Assembly (NCBI GenBank): GCA_964573995.1
Contig: CAZNLH010000021.1
Coordinates: 1-43,911, forward strand
Direction of reading: 5' to 3'
DNA length: 43,911 nt
Source: CAZNLH01 sp964573995
GTDB lineage: Bacteria; Gemmatimonadota; CAZMKB01; CAZNLH01
The translations under genes were made by a program, and so were the position numbers. How positions within the stretch are numbered: the stretch's first letter is position 1; each line of letters starts with the position of its first letter. Positions 1 through 9,135 of this stretch are shown here, in pieces. A model generated the notes under the pieces. It did no database searches, was not told the origin of the DNA, and was given only the letters and a program-made list of their open reading frames with translations.

Positions 1-1
1 G

Positions 2-1957
2 GTGGGCCCCATGAAACTTCTTTTAAGGATGTTTGGTTTCCTTATCCGGCCGCACTGGAAACTCATGGTAGGCGTTTTTATCCTATCGGTGTTCTTCGTC
101 TTTTTCAACAGTTTGTCGCTCTGGATATCCGCCTCGTTTGTAAACACCCTGTTTACCGAGACTCCGTCGAATGCCGGCGTGTCGGTCGAGGGCCAGGCCC
201 CGCCGGGAGGTCAGTCGTCAGGGGCAGGGGAATCCGGCAGCAGCGGGAGTGTCGAGGGGGATAAGGCTCAGGACTGGATACCGTCCGGGGCGAGCCTGAA
301 CGAGTACCTAAAGGACAAGACGAATTCGCTCCTCATGAGGGGGACCAGGGCGGATACCCTGAAGGTGCTGTGTTGGGTCATCTTCCTCTCTTTTTTCCTG
401 AAGAGCCTCTGCGGTTATGCCAAGAACGTGCTCCTGGGCTATGTTGAGCAGAAGGTCGTCACTGATATCCGGGACAAGTTGTTCACCCACTTGCAGGGCC
501 TCTCGCTCTCTTACTTCCACGGGAAGCGCTCGGGAGAGATCATTTCCGTGGTGATGAACGACGTAAGCCTGCTCAACTCGACGTTCACCACGTCCTTCGA
601 CAAGATCATAGTGACCCCTATCAACCTGATTTGGCTAACCACCCTGCTATTTATCATAAACTGGAAGGTGGCCCTCTTTTTCATGATCATCGTTCCCATA
701 AACGGCTATTTCATCGCAAGGATCGGCAACAGCATCCGTCGCAAGAGCAGGCGTTCCCTTCGCCAGATCTCGGAGGTGGTCAATGTCCTTCACGAGGTGT
801 TGTCCAACATGAAGATCGTAATAGCCTTTGTGACGAACCGCAGCGAGGTGGAAAGGTTCAAGGCTCAAACGAAGCGATATTTCAGGCTCGTCCTGAGGCA
901 GAAGATGTTGCAGGCGATGTCCTCCCCGGTTTCCGAGACACTTGGTGCCATCATCGGCGTAAGTATCCTCTGGTATGCCGGGAGCCAGGTCCTGCAGGAT
1001 AGGATGATGACCTCGGAGGATTTCATCAGGTCCCTGGTCATAATGTTCTCGATCCTTCAACCACTGAAGGGACTGGGCGGCATCAACAACACCATCCAGG
1101 CGGGCATGGCTGCCGGGGAGAGAGTATTTGAAGTCCTGGAAACCAAGCCAACGGTAGTGGAGAGACCAGGTGCCGTGGATAAGAGGACCGTGGAGGAGGG
1201 GATTACCCTGGAAGATGTCACCTTCAGGTACTCTCCGGACCTCCCCCTTATACTCAAGGGGATCACCTTCGAGGTGCACAAGGGCGAGGTATTGGCGCTC
1301 GTTGGGCCAAGCGGTGCGGGTAAGTCGACGCTGATGGACCTGATCCCGCGTTTCTACGATGTGAAGACAGGGGCCGTGAAGATCGACGGAATAGACGTTC
1401 GGGATATTAAACTGGCATCATTGCGAAGGTTGCTCGGGATCGTGACCCAGGAGACCATCCTATTTAACGATACCGTGGAGTACAACATAGCGTACGGGGT
1501 CAACGACGCATCGCTGAAAAGAGTAAAAGATGCCGCCAGGGCCGCCAATGCCGACCAGTTCATCGAGGATCTGGAGAAGGGCTATGACACGGTCATCGGG
1601 GAGCACGGGGTGAGGCTCTCCGGCGGCCAGAGGCAGCGAATTGCGATCGCAAGGGCGATCCTTCAGAATCCTCCTGTCCTACTCCTCGACGAGGCGACTT
1701 CCTCGCTCGATTCGGAATCGGAGCAGATGGTGCAGAGGGCATTGACGGGTCTGATGAAGAACCGGACTGTATTGGTGATCGCGCACAGGTTGTCGACGGT
1801 AATAGAATCGGACCGTATCGTGGTACTGAACAACGGGAGAGTCGAGGCCACCGGCCGGCACAAGGACCTTCTCGGGAAGTGTGCGCTCTATCAGAGACTT
1901 TACCGCATGCAGTTCGGAGATAGCGAGGAGTTGCTCACCGCCCCAACTCGGTCCTGA
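2..1957 (+). CDS. msbA: MsbA-type ABC exporter (fused membrane and ATPase domains)
   Basis: Half-transporter of the lipid A / glycolipid flippase type, expected to act as an inner-membrane homodimer. The N-terminal part (about residues 20-370) carries hydrophobic helices of an ABC exporter membrane domain. The C-terminal nucleotide-binding domain has Walker A GPSGAGKST (about 435-443), the signature LSGGQ (about 539), Walker B VLLLDEATS (about 559) and the H-loop AHR (about 594). Between the first two helices (about residues 52-112) lies an unusual Gly/Ser/Pro-rich hydrophilic insertion. The start is uncertain because the window opens here: GTG at 2 and ATG at 11 are both possible, and upstream sequence is missing. 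Neighbouring glycosyltransferases support an LPS or lipid-linked glycan substrate, but multidrug export cannot be excluded from sequence alone. Confidence 0.85.
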   Translation: MGPMKLLLRMFGFLIRPHWKLMVGVFILSVFFVFFNSLSLWISASFVNTLFTETPSNAGVSVEGQAPPGGQSSGAGESGSSGSVEGDKAQDWIPSGASLNEYLKDKTNSLLMRGTRADTLKVLCWVIFLSFFLKSLCGYAKNVLLGYVEQKVVTDIRDKLFTHLQGLSLSYFHGKRSGEIISVVMNDVSLLNSTFTTSFDKIIVTPINLIWLTTLLFIINWKVALFFMIIVPINGYFIARIGNSIRRKSRRSLRQISEVVNVLHEVLSNMKIVIAFVTNRSEVERFKAQTKRYFRLVLRQKMLQAMSSPVSETLGAIIGVSILWYAGSQVLQDRMMTSEDFIRSLVIMFSILQPLKGLGGINNTIQAGMAAGERVFEVLETKPTVVERPGAVDKRTVEEGITLEDVTFRYSPDLPLILKGITFEVHKGEVLALVGPSGAGKSTLMDLIPRFYDVKTGAVKIDGIDVRDIKLASLRRLLGIVTQETILFNDTVEYNIAYGVNDASLKRVKDAARAANADQFIEDLEKGYDTVIGEHGVRLSGGQRQRIAIARAILQNPPVLLLDEATSSLDSESEQMVQRALTGLMKNRTVLVIAHRLSTVIESDRIVVLNNGRVEATGRHKDLLGKCALYQRLYRMQFGDSEELLTAPTRS

Positions 1958-2007
1958 GGTCATGAGTGCCGAGGCCGCGAAAAAGCGGCAACGAGGAGGA
2001 TGCCACC

Positions 2008-2820
2008 ATGTCGCCGACGAAATTATTCTTTCTTTTCACTCTGCTACTTTCCACGGGCTCCTTTCTCAACTGTGCCAGGGCTCCGTATACCGGCAGGTTG
2101 CAGTTCATCGTGGTAGACGACAATACGATGAACAAACTCGGGGCCGATGCCTACCAGGAGATACTGGGAAAGGAGAAGATATCGAAAGATCCCGAATTGA
2201 TCGACGTCGTGAACCGTGTCGCCAGGCGTCTCGCCAAGGTGGCCGACCGCCCCGATTATAAATGGGAGTTCAAGGTTATCGACGATCCGAAGACTGTCAA
2301 TGCCTTCTGCTTGCCCGGTGGAAAGGTGGCCGTCTACAGGGGGATCCTTCCGGTCGCGCAGAACGAGGCGGGCCTTGCCGTGGTATTGGGACACGAGATC
2401 GCCCACGCCACCGCGCGGCATGGGGCGGAGAGGATGTCTCATCAACTGGGGGCCAACCTCGCGCTTGAGGCCGCAAGTCTCGGATTGGCCAATAACAAGA
2501 ACCACGACATGATCATGGCGGGTCTTGGCGCGGGGACGTCCGTGGGGGTCCTCTTGCCGTACAGCAGGACCCAGGAGAGCGAGGCGGACAGGATAGGTCT
2601 GATGTACATGGCCAAGGCGGGGTATGATCCCCGCGAGGCGACCCGGTTCTGGGACAGGATGAACAAGATGGCCGGCGGTAATCGTCCACCCGAGTTCCTG
2701 TCCACGCACCCCGCCCCCGAGAAGCGCTCCTCGGAACTCGGGAAGGAGGTCGAGGAGGTCATGAAATACTATCTGGCTTCCCCCAGGTACGGCCTTGGTG
2801 AGAAGCTCCCGGTGAAATGA
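2008..2820 (+). CDS. M48-family metalloprotease, putative lipoprotein
   Basis: Zinc endopeptidase of the M48 (Oma1/BepA/YcaL-like) group, expected in the periplasm and probably involved in envelope protein quality control. The zinc motif HEIAH is at residues 129-133 and the third-ligand motif ESEAD at about 190-194, followed by RIGLMYM, as is usual in the family. The start at ATG 2008 is chosen because AGGAGG lies about eight bases upstream and translation opens directly with a signal sequence (MSPTKLFFLFTLLL). The signal ends at a cysteine in the context FLNC, which suggests a lipoprotein, although Asn just before the Cys is not canonical. The stop codon overlaps the next start as ATGA, so the gene is probably co-translated with the following glycosyltransferase. 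A link to LPS assembly is inferred from position only. Confidence 0.85.
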   Translation: MSPTKLFFLFTLLLSTGSFLNCARAPYTGRLQFIVVDDNTMNKLGADAYQEILGKEKISKDPELIDVVNRVARRLAKVADRPDYKWEFKVIDDPKTVNAFCLPGGKVAVYRGILPVAQNEAGLAVVLGHEIAHATARHGAERMSHQLGANLALEAASLGLANNKNHDMIMAGLGAGTSVGVLLPYSRTQESEADRIGLMYMAKAGYDPREATRFWDRMNKMAGGNRPPEFLSTHPAPEKRSSELGKEVEEVMKYYLASPRYGLGEKLPVK

Positions 2821-4042
2821 ACATCCTCTTCCTGAACTCGGCCCGCGTGTGGGGGGGGAACGAACACTGGACGAATCTTGCGGCGGGTGTTCTCTCACGG
2901 GATAACGGGGTATACCTGGCCTATCGGAGCCGGGATGTTGGCTCTCGGTTCGGTGTCGTGAGTTACCGGTTCCCATTTCTCAACGAGGGGGACCCGTTCA
3001 CGCTCTATGGCCTGGTATCGATCGTCCGAAGACATGGGATCCACTTGCTCGTGCCCACGAAACGCAAGGACTACGTTCTGGCGGGGATTGCGGCGCGATT
3101 TTGCAATGTAAAGAACATCCTGCGCCTTGGTATCGTGAGGACTTTGAGGGGTGGGTGGGTGGACCGCCTTGTATACAACAGGCTGTCGGATGGTATCGTC
3201 GTAAACGCCATCGCGGTGAAGAAGGCCCTGGTCTCTTCCGGTGTTGTCCCCCCTGATAAGGTAAGGGTGGTGTACAACGGGTTGGAAATTGATAAAATCG
3301 ATCGCATGGCGAGGGAGGGGGTAACCCTCGAGAAGCCCTTTCCATTCACGATCGCCTCTGCGGGCAATATCACGCCGAGGAAGGGCTTCGAGTCCCTTAT
3401 AAGGGCCTTTTCACTCTTCCTGCAGGGGGAAGAAGGGTCGGGTGATTGCGGGCTGATGATAATCGGCGGTGGGCCCGAGGCGGGTCGTCTCCAGGACCTG
3501 GTGAGGTCCCTGTGCCTTCAGGACCGTGTGATGTTCACCGGATTTCAAGCCAATCCTTATCCCTATCTCAGGCAGTGCGATGTCTTCGCGCTGGCNNNNN
3601 NNNNNNNNNNNNNNNNNNNNNNNNNNNNNNNNNNNNNNNNNNNNNNNNNNNNNNNNNNNNNNNNNNNNNNNNNNNNNNNNNNNNNNNNNNNNNNNGATTT
3701 CAAGCCAATCCTTATCCCTATCTCAGGCAGTGCGATGTCTTCGCGCTGGCATCAAGAAACGAGGGGATCTCCAACGCCGTAATGGAGGCGATGGCGCTCG
3801 GGAAACCCGTTATCAGTACAGATGTTGGAGGAGTCCGAGAGGTTGTGGAACATGGGGAAGAGGGCCTTCTTATTGGCACGAACGATACTGAGTCGATGGC
3901 ACATTTCATGGCCGTTATGTATCATGATGAGGATAAAAGGGGTAATATGGGGCTTGCGGCCGTGCGAAAAGCGAAGGCGTTTACCGTTGACAGGATGAGG
4001 GATGGGTTGATGAATTTCTTTGAATCGGTAGTAGTTGGTTAA
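2817..4042 (+). CDS. GT4-family glycosyltransferase, interrupted by an assembly gap
   Basis: Retaining GT-B glycosyltransferase that probably adds a sugar to LPS core or a lipid-linked glycan in the cytoplasm. The N-terminal half begins MNILFLNSARVWGGNE, a typical acceptor domain. The C-terminal half has SAGNITPRKGF and the E-x7-E nucleotide-sugar motif EGISNAVME. The gene is broken by 100 N at 3596-3695, and the same 55 bases lie on both sides. Removing the N run and one copy joins 2817-3595 to 3751-4042 in frame and gives 356 residues without a stop, a normal GT4 length. Any translation across the N run is therefore an artefact. The start overlaps the previous stop (ATGA), and the next glycosyltransferase begins 12 bases after this stop. 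The acceptor and sugar are unknown. Confidence 0.85.
3541..3595 (+). repeat. Left copy of 55-bp duplicated contig end
   Basis: These 55 bases are identical to 3696-3750 and directly abut the N run. They look like unmerged contig-end overlap rather than a biological repeat: deleting one copy plus the Ns restores the reading frame of the glycosyltransferase. Confidence 0.95.
3596..3695. other. Scaffold gap of 100 N
   Basis: Exactly 100 N, the customary placeholder for a gap of unknown size. The flanks overlap by 55 bases, so the true gap length is probably zero or negative. Confidence 0.98.
3696..3750 (+). repeat. Right copy of 55-bp duplicated contig end
   Basis: Identical to 3541-3595. It encodes the same stretch of the glycosyltransferase, just before the E-x7-E motif. 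Confidence 0.95.
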
Positions 4043-4054
4043 AACTATGCCCAT

Positions 4055-5155
4055 ATGAATATCATGTTCATGAATTCCATGAGGCCTGCCAACTTTGGTG
4101 GTGGGGAGTTTTGGATGTTGATGGCGGCCCGGGGGCTAAAGGCTTCGGGGCACGGGGTCTTCCTGGGCTGCAGGGATGGGTCGAGGCTCCTGAGAGAGGC
4201 GGAAGGAATAGGGATTCCGGCCGGGATCTTCAATGTCCGCGCCGACTTCAGCCCGTTGAACACCCTGCGCATAGGGCACTTTCTCAAGAGAGAAGGGATA
4301 GAGGTCCTCGTCTGCAACCTGAACAGGGACGTATTGGTTGCGGGCCTCGCCGCAAGGTTGGTGGGGACGCCCGTGGTGGTCGCCCGGCACGGGGTCAAAC
4401 TGTGCGGGCAGAGGTGGAGGTACAAGGTGTTCCTTACCCGCCTGCTGGACGGAATCATTACGAATTCCGAGAGCGTCAAGAGGGGTTATGATGGCTACAA
4501 CTGGTTCGAGAATGGGTTCGTAAGGGTGATCTACAACGGTGTCGAAGACAAATCTGGGGTCCGGCCGTATCCCTTCTCGAGGCGCTTCCCGGGCAAGAAG
4601 ATCGTCTTCAGCGCGGGCCGGCTGGTGCGGCAGAAGGGCTTCGACCTGTTGATCCGATCTGCGGAGATGCTGGCTGAAAGGAGAGACGACCTTGTATTCC
4701 TGGTAGCCGGGACCGGTCCGCTCGAGGGGGAGTTGAAGGACCATGTTAAGCGCTCGGGTTTGGAGGGGAGTTTCCATTTCCTGGGTTACCTCGAGGACAT
4801 CGATCCGTACATGAAGGGGTGCGACCTGTTCGTGCTGGCTTCACTATACGAGGGGATGCCCAACGTGGTCATGGAGGCGATGGCCGCGGGAAGGGCGATT
4901 GTCGCGACCGATGTCGACGGCGTGAGGGAACTGGTGGAGGATGGCAAGACGGGCGTGATTGTCCCGCCGGGGGATGAGAGGTCGCTTGCCGGTGCGATCG
5001 ATAAGTTGATGGATACCCCGGCACTGGTTGAGGCCTACGGCGAAAACGGGCGCAAGAGGGTCGTGGAACGATTCCCGTTTTCAGCGATGATTGCCAACCT
5101 CGAGGAGTATCTCGATGGTCTACTCAGCGAAAAGAATAGGGGACAAGTGGATTGA
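4055..5155 (+). CDS. GT4-family glycosyltransferase
   Basis: GT-B fold glycosyltransferase of 366 residues, the usual GT4 length. The N terminus MNIMFMNSMRPANFGGGE resembles that of the preceding glycosyltransferase, so the two are probably paralogues acting one after the other. The donor-binding half contains SAGRLVRQKGFDLL, then GYLEDIDPYMKGCDLFVLAS, and the E-x7-E motif EGMPNVVMEAM followed by a VDGVRELVEDG loop. ATG 4055 is taken as the start because it opens the conserved first beta strand; no strong Shine-Dalgarno site is visible. It is expected to work in the cytoplasm on LPS core or a lipid-linked oligosaccharide. The sugar and acceptor cannot be told from sequence. Confidence 0.88.
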   Translation: MNIMFMNSMRPANFGGGEFWMLMAARGLKASGHGVFLGCRDGSRLLREAEGIGIPAGIFNVRADFSPLNTLRIGHFLKREGIEVLVCNLNRDVLVAGLAARLVGTPVVVARHGVKLCGQRWRYKVFLTRLLDGIITNSESVKRGYDGYNWFENGFVRVIYNGVEDKSGVRPYPFSRRFPGKKIVFSAGRLVRQKGFDLLIRSAEMLAERRDDLVFLVAGTGPLEGELKDHVKRSGLEGSFHFLGYLEDIDPYMKGCDLFVLASLYEGMPNVVMEAMAAGRAIVATDVDGVRELVEDGKTGVIVPPGDERSLAGAIDKLMDTPALVEAYGENGRKRVVERFPFSAMIANLEEYLDGLLSEKNRGQVD

Positions 5156-5180
5156 GGGGGAGGTCTGGAGGAGGGGCAGG

Positions 5181-6239
5181 GTGGTATGGATCAAGGGGAT
5201 GCTTCGACTCTTCGGGCCGCTCAGCGAAGAGGACCGGTTCGAGGGCCCCATCAGGTCTATCGTCATTATCGCCCAGGAAAAGATCGGTGATGCGATCCTC
5301 CTGACACCGCTTATCGGCAACCTGCGCCGCGCCTTGCCCCTCACAGAGATACACGTGGTCTCCACAGGGCCCAACTCCCATTTTTTCAAGAGGGATCCCA
5401 ACGTGGATGTGGTCTACAAGTTGAAGCCCGGTTACTTGCCTTGTTTCAAGAGAGTAAGGGAAAGGGTGTTCGATCTCCTCTTCAGTCCAAAGGACCATCC
5501 ATCCTTTACCTCGCTGTTCCTTTCACGTACGATCAGGGCACGGTACCGCGTGGGAATGGATCACCCTTACCACAGGGGCTTTTTCAATCACCTTATCAAG
5601 GCGGAATTCTTGAGTCACGTGGTTGACAAGAATTGCATGTTGCTGGACTTTCTCGGCATACCATACTCGGAGCAACAGAGGAGGCCATATATGCCCCGGG
5701 ACGAGGTGTCCAAAGAGGTCCGATCGTTCGCCTACGAAATCGATGGGAAGGAGCCGATCGCCCTCAATTTGAGTGCCGGCGACAGGAAACGTGAGTGGCC
5801 GCTCGACAAGTGGATAGACCTCACCGCCGGCCTTGGTGGCCCGGTCCTGGTCTTTGCCACTCGTGACCGCATACACGACAAACGCATGCTGGAGGAGATG
5901 TTCGGGCAGGTGGTGACTTCCCCCGTGACCCGCTCGATTTACGAGGCGGGCGAGATCGTACGCAGGCTCGGTTTGCTGATATCACCCGACACTGCCCTCA
6001 TCCATGTCGCATCGTGTTACAGGGTCCCGGTGGTGGGGCTCTATCAGGCGGATCCCAACCAGGTCAGGCGCTTCTATCCGTACGGGATACCGAGCCGGTG
6101 CCTATTGTCGAAAACGGATCTGGTCCGGGATATCAGTGTTACGGATGTGCTCGAGGCGGTTCGCGATATGATGGATGGAGGCGGCCAAAGGGACGATATC
6201 GGTGCGGCCCCCGTTGGGGGCGGAGTGGGCTCGAGGTGA
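5181..6239 (+). CDS. GT9-family (heptosyltransferase-like) glycosyltransferase
   Basis: Glycosyltransferase of the ADP-heptose:LPS heptosyltransferase family (GT9). It shows the N-terminal motif IVIIAQEKIGDAILLTPLI and the C-terminal donor motif SPDTALIHVASCYRVPVVGL. Its role is probably transfer of a heptose or related sugar to LPS core at the inner face of the inner membrane. The start is a choice: GTG 5181 is preceded by GGAGGAGGGG (5167-5176) and lies after the upstream stop at 5155, giving 352 residues. In-frame ATGs at 5091 and 5115 would overlap the previous gene and add a poorly conserved extension. This is the last plus-strand gene before the convergent AsmA-like gene. The substrate is inferred from family and neighbours. 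Confidence 0.82.
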   Translation: MVWIKGMLRLFGPLSEEDRFEGPIRSIVIIAQEKIGDAILLTPLIGNLRRALPLTEIHVVSTGPNSHFFKRDPNVDVVYKLKPGYLPCFKRVRERVFDLLFSPKDHPSFTSLFLSRTIRARYRVGMDHPYHRGFFNHLIKAEFLSHVVDKNCMLLDFLGIPYSEQQRRPYMPRDEVSKEVRSFAYEIDGKEPIALNLSAGDRKREWPLDKWIDLTAGLGGPVLVFATRDRIHDKRMLEEMFGQVVTSPVTRSIYEAGEIVRRLGLLISPDTALIHVASCYRVPVVGLYQADPNQVRRFYPYGIPSRCLLSKTDLVRDISVTDVLEAVRDMMDGGGQRDDIGAAPVGGGVGSR

Positions 6240-6260
6240 GCAACTGCCTATTCAGGTGGC

Positions 6261-6279
6261 CAAGGGTAGGCCGCCCTTG
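6261..6279. terminator. Possible weak bidirectional terminator hairpin
   Basis: CAAGGG (6261-6266) and CCCTTG (6274-6279) form a six-pair stem with a seven-base loop between two convergent genes. There is no clear T-tract on either side, so this is a weak candidate. Confidence 0.25.
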
Positions 6280-6297
6280 ATGGCGGAAGATAGGATT

Positions 6298-9072
6298 TCA
6301 GGGAGCAGAGGACCCCGCCTTCTTGCGGGCCTCGTCGACTATTTGCGCCGCCCTTTGGTCCCCTTCTGATATTATCTTGTCCGCTTTCTTGTCGGTCTCT
6401 TTCCTGATCCTATCCGCTGCGGCCTTCGCTGCCATCCTGGCAATGGGGTTCTTTGCTTCGCTCTCTAACTTCGCCGCCTGGGCGTAACCTTCCCTCCGCA
6501 AGTTATCGGCCGCTTTCCTGGCATTGTCCCGTATGGACGCCGCTTGTTTCTCGGCCTCCCTGATCGCCTTCTCGGCTTCTTTTCTCAATTCCTGGGAGAG
6601 TTGGCTCGTCAAGGCCTTTCCACCGCTGCCGATGAGGTTGAGGCTGCCGATCCTTACGGTCGGCCGGTGGAAGGTCCCCCCGATGCGAAGTTCGACCCGG
6701 ACGGTCTTTGCCATATCGGCCATACTGATGTCTACACCCGTCTTCTTCGTAAGGGACGATGAAAGGCCTCCGAGGAGGTCGTTGAGGTGGCCGCCGAATT
6801 CTTGGGTCGGAATATCCATCTTCATGGAGTAATCCATGGTCTGATCGAAACCGTTGGAACCGGATATGACCGCCCTGGTATTGCCGATCATGGCCTTGAA
6901 CGGCTTGACGAAGACCCTGCCGTCCCTGAATTGGAGTGACATGTCAAGGTTGCGGAATTCCAATGTCTTGAACCTGTCGTTCTTCAGTGTGCTCGCCAGC
7001 ACGTCGAGTGTCTTGGAATCCCTGATGGTCGTGTCATCGGTGCGCAGTCCACCGGATCCAGTCAGCGTGTTGAACACGGGATTCATATGTTCATCGAGAG
7101 CGGAAGAGATGTGCAGGCGCGATGAAAACGAGCCCGAGCAGTTCTCGGCGATGGGAGCTATTACCCGGATGGTGTTGAGGGCCTTGAAGGCGAGGGGGAT
7201 GTTCCATTTCGAGACGTCCAGGTCCAGGTCGACCATCGGCTTCTCCGGGATCCGCGCATCATAACTGCCGTTGACGGTGGCCGTTCCTCCCAAAAGGTCC
7301 ATGCCGAGGTCCTCCATGATCAGTTTCTTGTCTTTGATCTTGAGTAGCCCCTTCACCTTTGTCATGGTGACCTTTTCGTACAGTATCTTGTCGAACGAGG
7401 ACTTCAGGGTGAAGTCTATGTTGCCTGGGATGTTGATGATTGAGATCCGGACTGTGTCGTTTGATGCCTCAATGCTTTTTTTATCTCGACCGCCCGTCAA
7501 TTCGTTCAGGTCCAAGAGGTGGGATCTGGATTCAAAGGTCCCCTCGAGGGTGGCATCGTCGGTCGCAAGATAAGGGACAAAATTTTCAAGGGCCCCATTG
7601 GCTTGGAAGTCGCTGCGGCCTATCTTGCCGTTGAGGCCGGCCAGTTCGACCTGTCTCGGGGAGAAGTTCAAGTGGGCCTCTCTGATGGCGAGCACTTGTG
7701 GAAGGGAAGTGCTCGCGAGGCGCACTCCTCTCAACGACATCTCACCTGTCGCCTTGAAATCCTCGTACCTTCCCGCCTGGACATCTGAGACCTTCCCCGA
7801 CATCGTGATATCCGAGGTGATAAGGCCGCTTATGTCTTCGCCCTCTCCCAGTGGAACGACATCGGATAACTTGTTCAAGTCGAGTTCACCCTTTACCCGG
7901 CAGTGTATCTCCTTGTCGGAAATCGGCTTCTTGAGCACGAGGCGAATGTCCACAGGGTTCTTTGCCACTTCAAAGTGAAATTTCTCGATATTGATCACCG
8001 TGTCGTCGATGTTGCCTCCACGGTTGGTTATGCTCGACTTGATGTTGATGTCCTCGGCGGACTCAGGGAGGTCTGGATAGTGGAACGTGGCGTTATTGAC
8101 GGAGAGGCCTATCCCGAAAGAGGGGAGGCGGCCGGCAGAGTAAATGCCCCTGATGTAGCCATCCAGGGCCAGTTCACCCGTTGTCTGGATGTCCTGGAAA
8201 TCCCTCGTGTAGATGGCCGGGATGAGGGATAGGACGTCCTTGAATTTGGTCTCCGGCGCCTTGAATCTCATGTTGAGTTTGATCCCGTTGCCGGGCAATG
8301 ACACCGATCCGTTCCACTGCAGGGCCACCTCGTTCAGGCGGAGTTCATTCTCCTTCAGGGTGTACCGTCCATCTGCAAGGTCGGCTTCTATGTCGGCCTT
8401 GAAGGAGAGCCGCGCGTTGTTCAGGTAGCGCTTCTTGTCCATCTCTGCCGTCAGTGAGGTAATGGTCACCCTTGTCGCCAGGGTTGTTGAATCTTTGGAG
8501 AGATCGCCCGAGAGTGAAAACTCCAGGCCCTTCATCTCCGTGTCGATGCCATCTCGAGCGTTCTCGTAGACTATGTCGGCCTTATGAATAGTCAATCTCT
8601 TCAGCAGGATATTAAAGGGAACGCCCCCCCCGCCGGTGCCTTCATCCCCTTCGGCTTCTTCCCCGCCGCTTTCCTTTTCCTTCATGATGTTCCAGTTGGC
8701 CCTTCCATCCCCCAGGACCCTCGCGCGCACGTTCAGACGGTGGACGTCTATCGCCTCGATTACGATGTTTTCTCGGCGGATCAGGCTCATCAGATCTACG
8801 GTCAGGTCCAACTCGCCCACCGACAGGAGAGTATCACCCTCGAACTCGTTGATTCCGACCACCACCACGTCTTCTATGGAGAAGGAGAAATTGGGAAAGC
8901 TGTTGAGCAGCGACATGCCGAAATCGCCGAAGTCCACACGGGCATTGAGATTCTTGTTGGCCTGCTCCTTGACGAGGCTTACGATACTCCCCTTGAAGAT
9001 GATGGGAAGGGTGAGCAATGCCGCAAGGAAGATGAAGATAATGAGCAGGAGCCATGTCAGGATGCGTTTCAT
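6298..9072 (-). CDS. AsmA-family protein with long charged helical tail
   Basis: Large inner-membrane-anchored periplasmic protein of the AsmA/TamB-like superfamily, associated in other bacteria with outer-membrane biogenesis or lipid transport. The N terminus MKRILTWLLLIIFIFLAALL is a single membrane anchor. About 750 residues of beta-rich sequence follow, with repeated strands typical of AsmA and an AsmA-like C-terminal region around VNGSYDARIPEKPMVDLDLD. The last roughly 100 residues differ sharply: Ala/Lys/Glu/Arg-rich and predicted coiled helix (for example EKAIREAEKQAASIRDNARK). ATG at 9072 is preferred because it places the anchor at the N terminus; an in-frame GTG at 9117 would add 15 polar residues. 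It is transcribed away from the sulfotransferase cluster and converges with the GT9 gene. Confidence 0.82.
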   Translation of the reverse strand: MKRILTWLLLIIFIFLAALLTLPIIFKGSIVSLVKEQANKNLNARVDFGDFGMSLLNSFPNFSFSIEDVVVVGINEFEGDTLLSVGELDLTVDLMSLIRRENIVIEAIDVHRLNVRARVLGDGRANWNIMKEKESGGEEAEGDEGTGGGGVPFNILLKRLTIHKADIVYENARDGIDTEMKGLEFSLSGDLSKDSTTLATRVTITSLTAEMDKKRYLNNARLSFKADIEADLADGRYTLKENELRLNEVALQWNGSVSLPGNGIKLNMRFKAPETKFKDVLSLIPAIYTRDFQDIQTTGELALDGYIRGIYSAGRLPSFGIGLSVNNATFHYPDLPESAEDINIKSSITNRGGNIDDTVINIEKFHFEVAKNPVDIRLVLKKPISDKEIHCRVKGELDLNKLSDVVPLGEGEDISGLITSDITMSGKVSDVQAGRYEDFKATGEMSLRGVRLASTSLPQVLAIREAHLNFSPRQVELAGLNGKIGRSDFQANGALENFVPYLATDDATLEGTFESRSHLLDLNELTGGRDKKSIEASNDTVRISIINIPGNIDFTLKSSFDKILYEKVTMTKVKGLLKIKDKKLIMEDLGMDLLGGTATVNGSYDARIPEKPMVDLDLDVSKWNIPLAFKALNTIRVIAPIAENCSGSFSSRLHISSALDEHMNPVFNTLTGSGGLRTDDTTIRDSKTLDVLASTLKNDRFKTLEFRNLDMSLQFRDGRVFVKPFKAMIGNTRAVISGSNGFDQTMDYSMKMDIPTQEFGGHLNDLLGGLSSSLTKKTGVDISMADMAKTVRVELRIGGTFHRPTVRIGSLNLIGSGGKALTSQLSQELRKEAEKAIREAEKQAASIRDNARKAADNLRREGYAQAAKLESEAKNPIARMAAKAAADRIRKETDKKADKIISEGDQRAAQIVDEARKKAGSSAP

Positions 9073-9135
9073 ACTTGTCTTCTTCTCTTCGTTATCGGTG
9101 GTTGCCGACCTTGCCACGCTTGGGCGGCGAGCCGT

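Noticed and set aside
2044..2976. Open frame on the minus strand opposite the M48 protease
   Set aside because: The plus strand has the HEIAH motif, a signal peptide and a Shine-Dalgarno site; the antisense frame has low-complexity composition without motifs.
3541..3750. 55-bp direct repeats as a transposon target duplication or recombination site
   Set aside because: The copies directly flank the Ns, encode the same protein segment and give a perfect merge in frame, so an assembly overlap explains them better.
2817..3782. Readings of the glycosyltransferase that translate through the N run
   Set aside because: The 100-N filler does not reflect true length, so frames that cross it are artificial; the in-frame merge is used instead.
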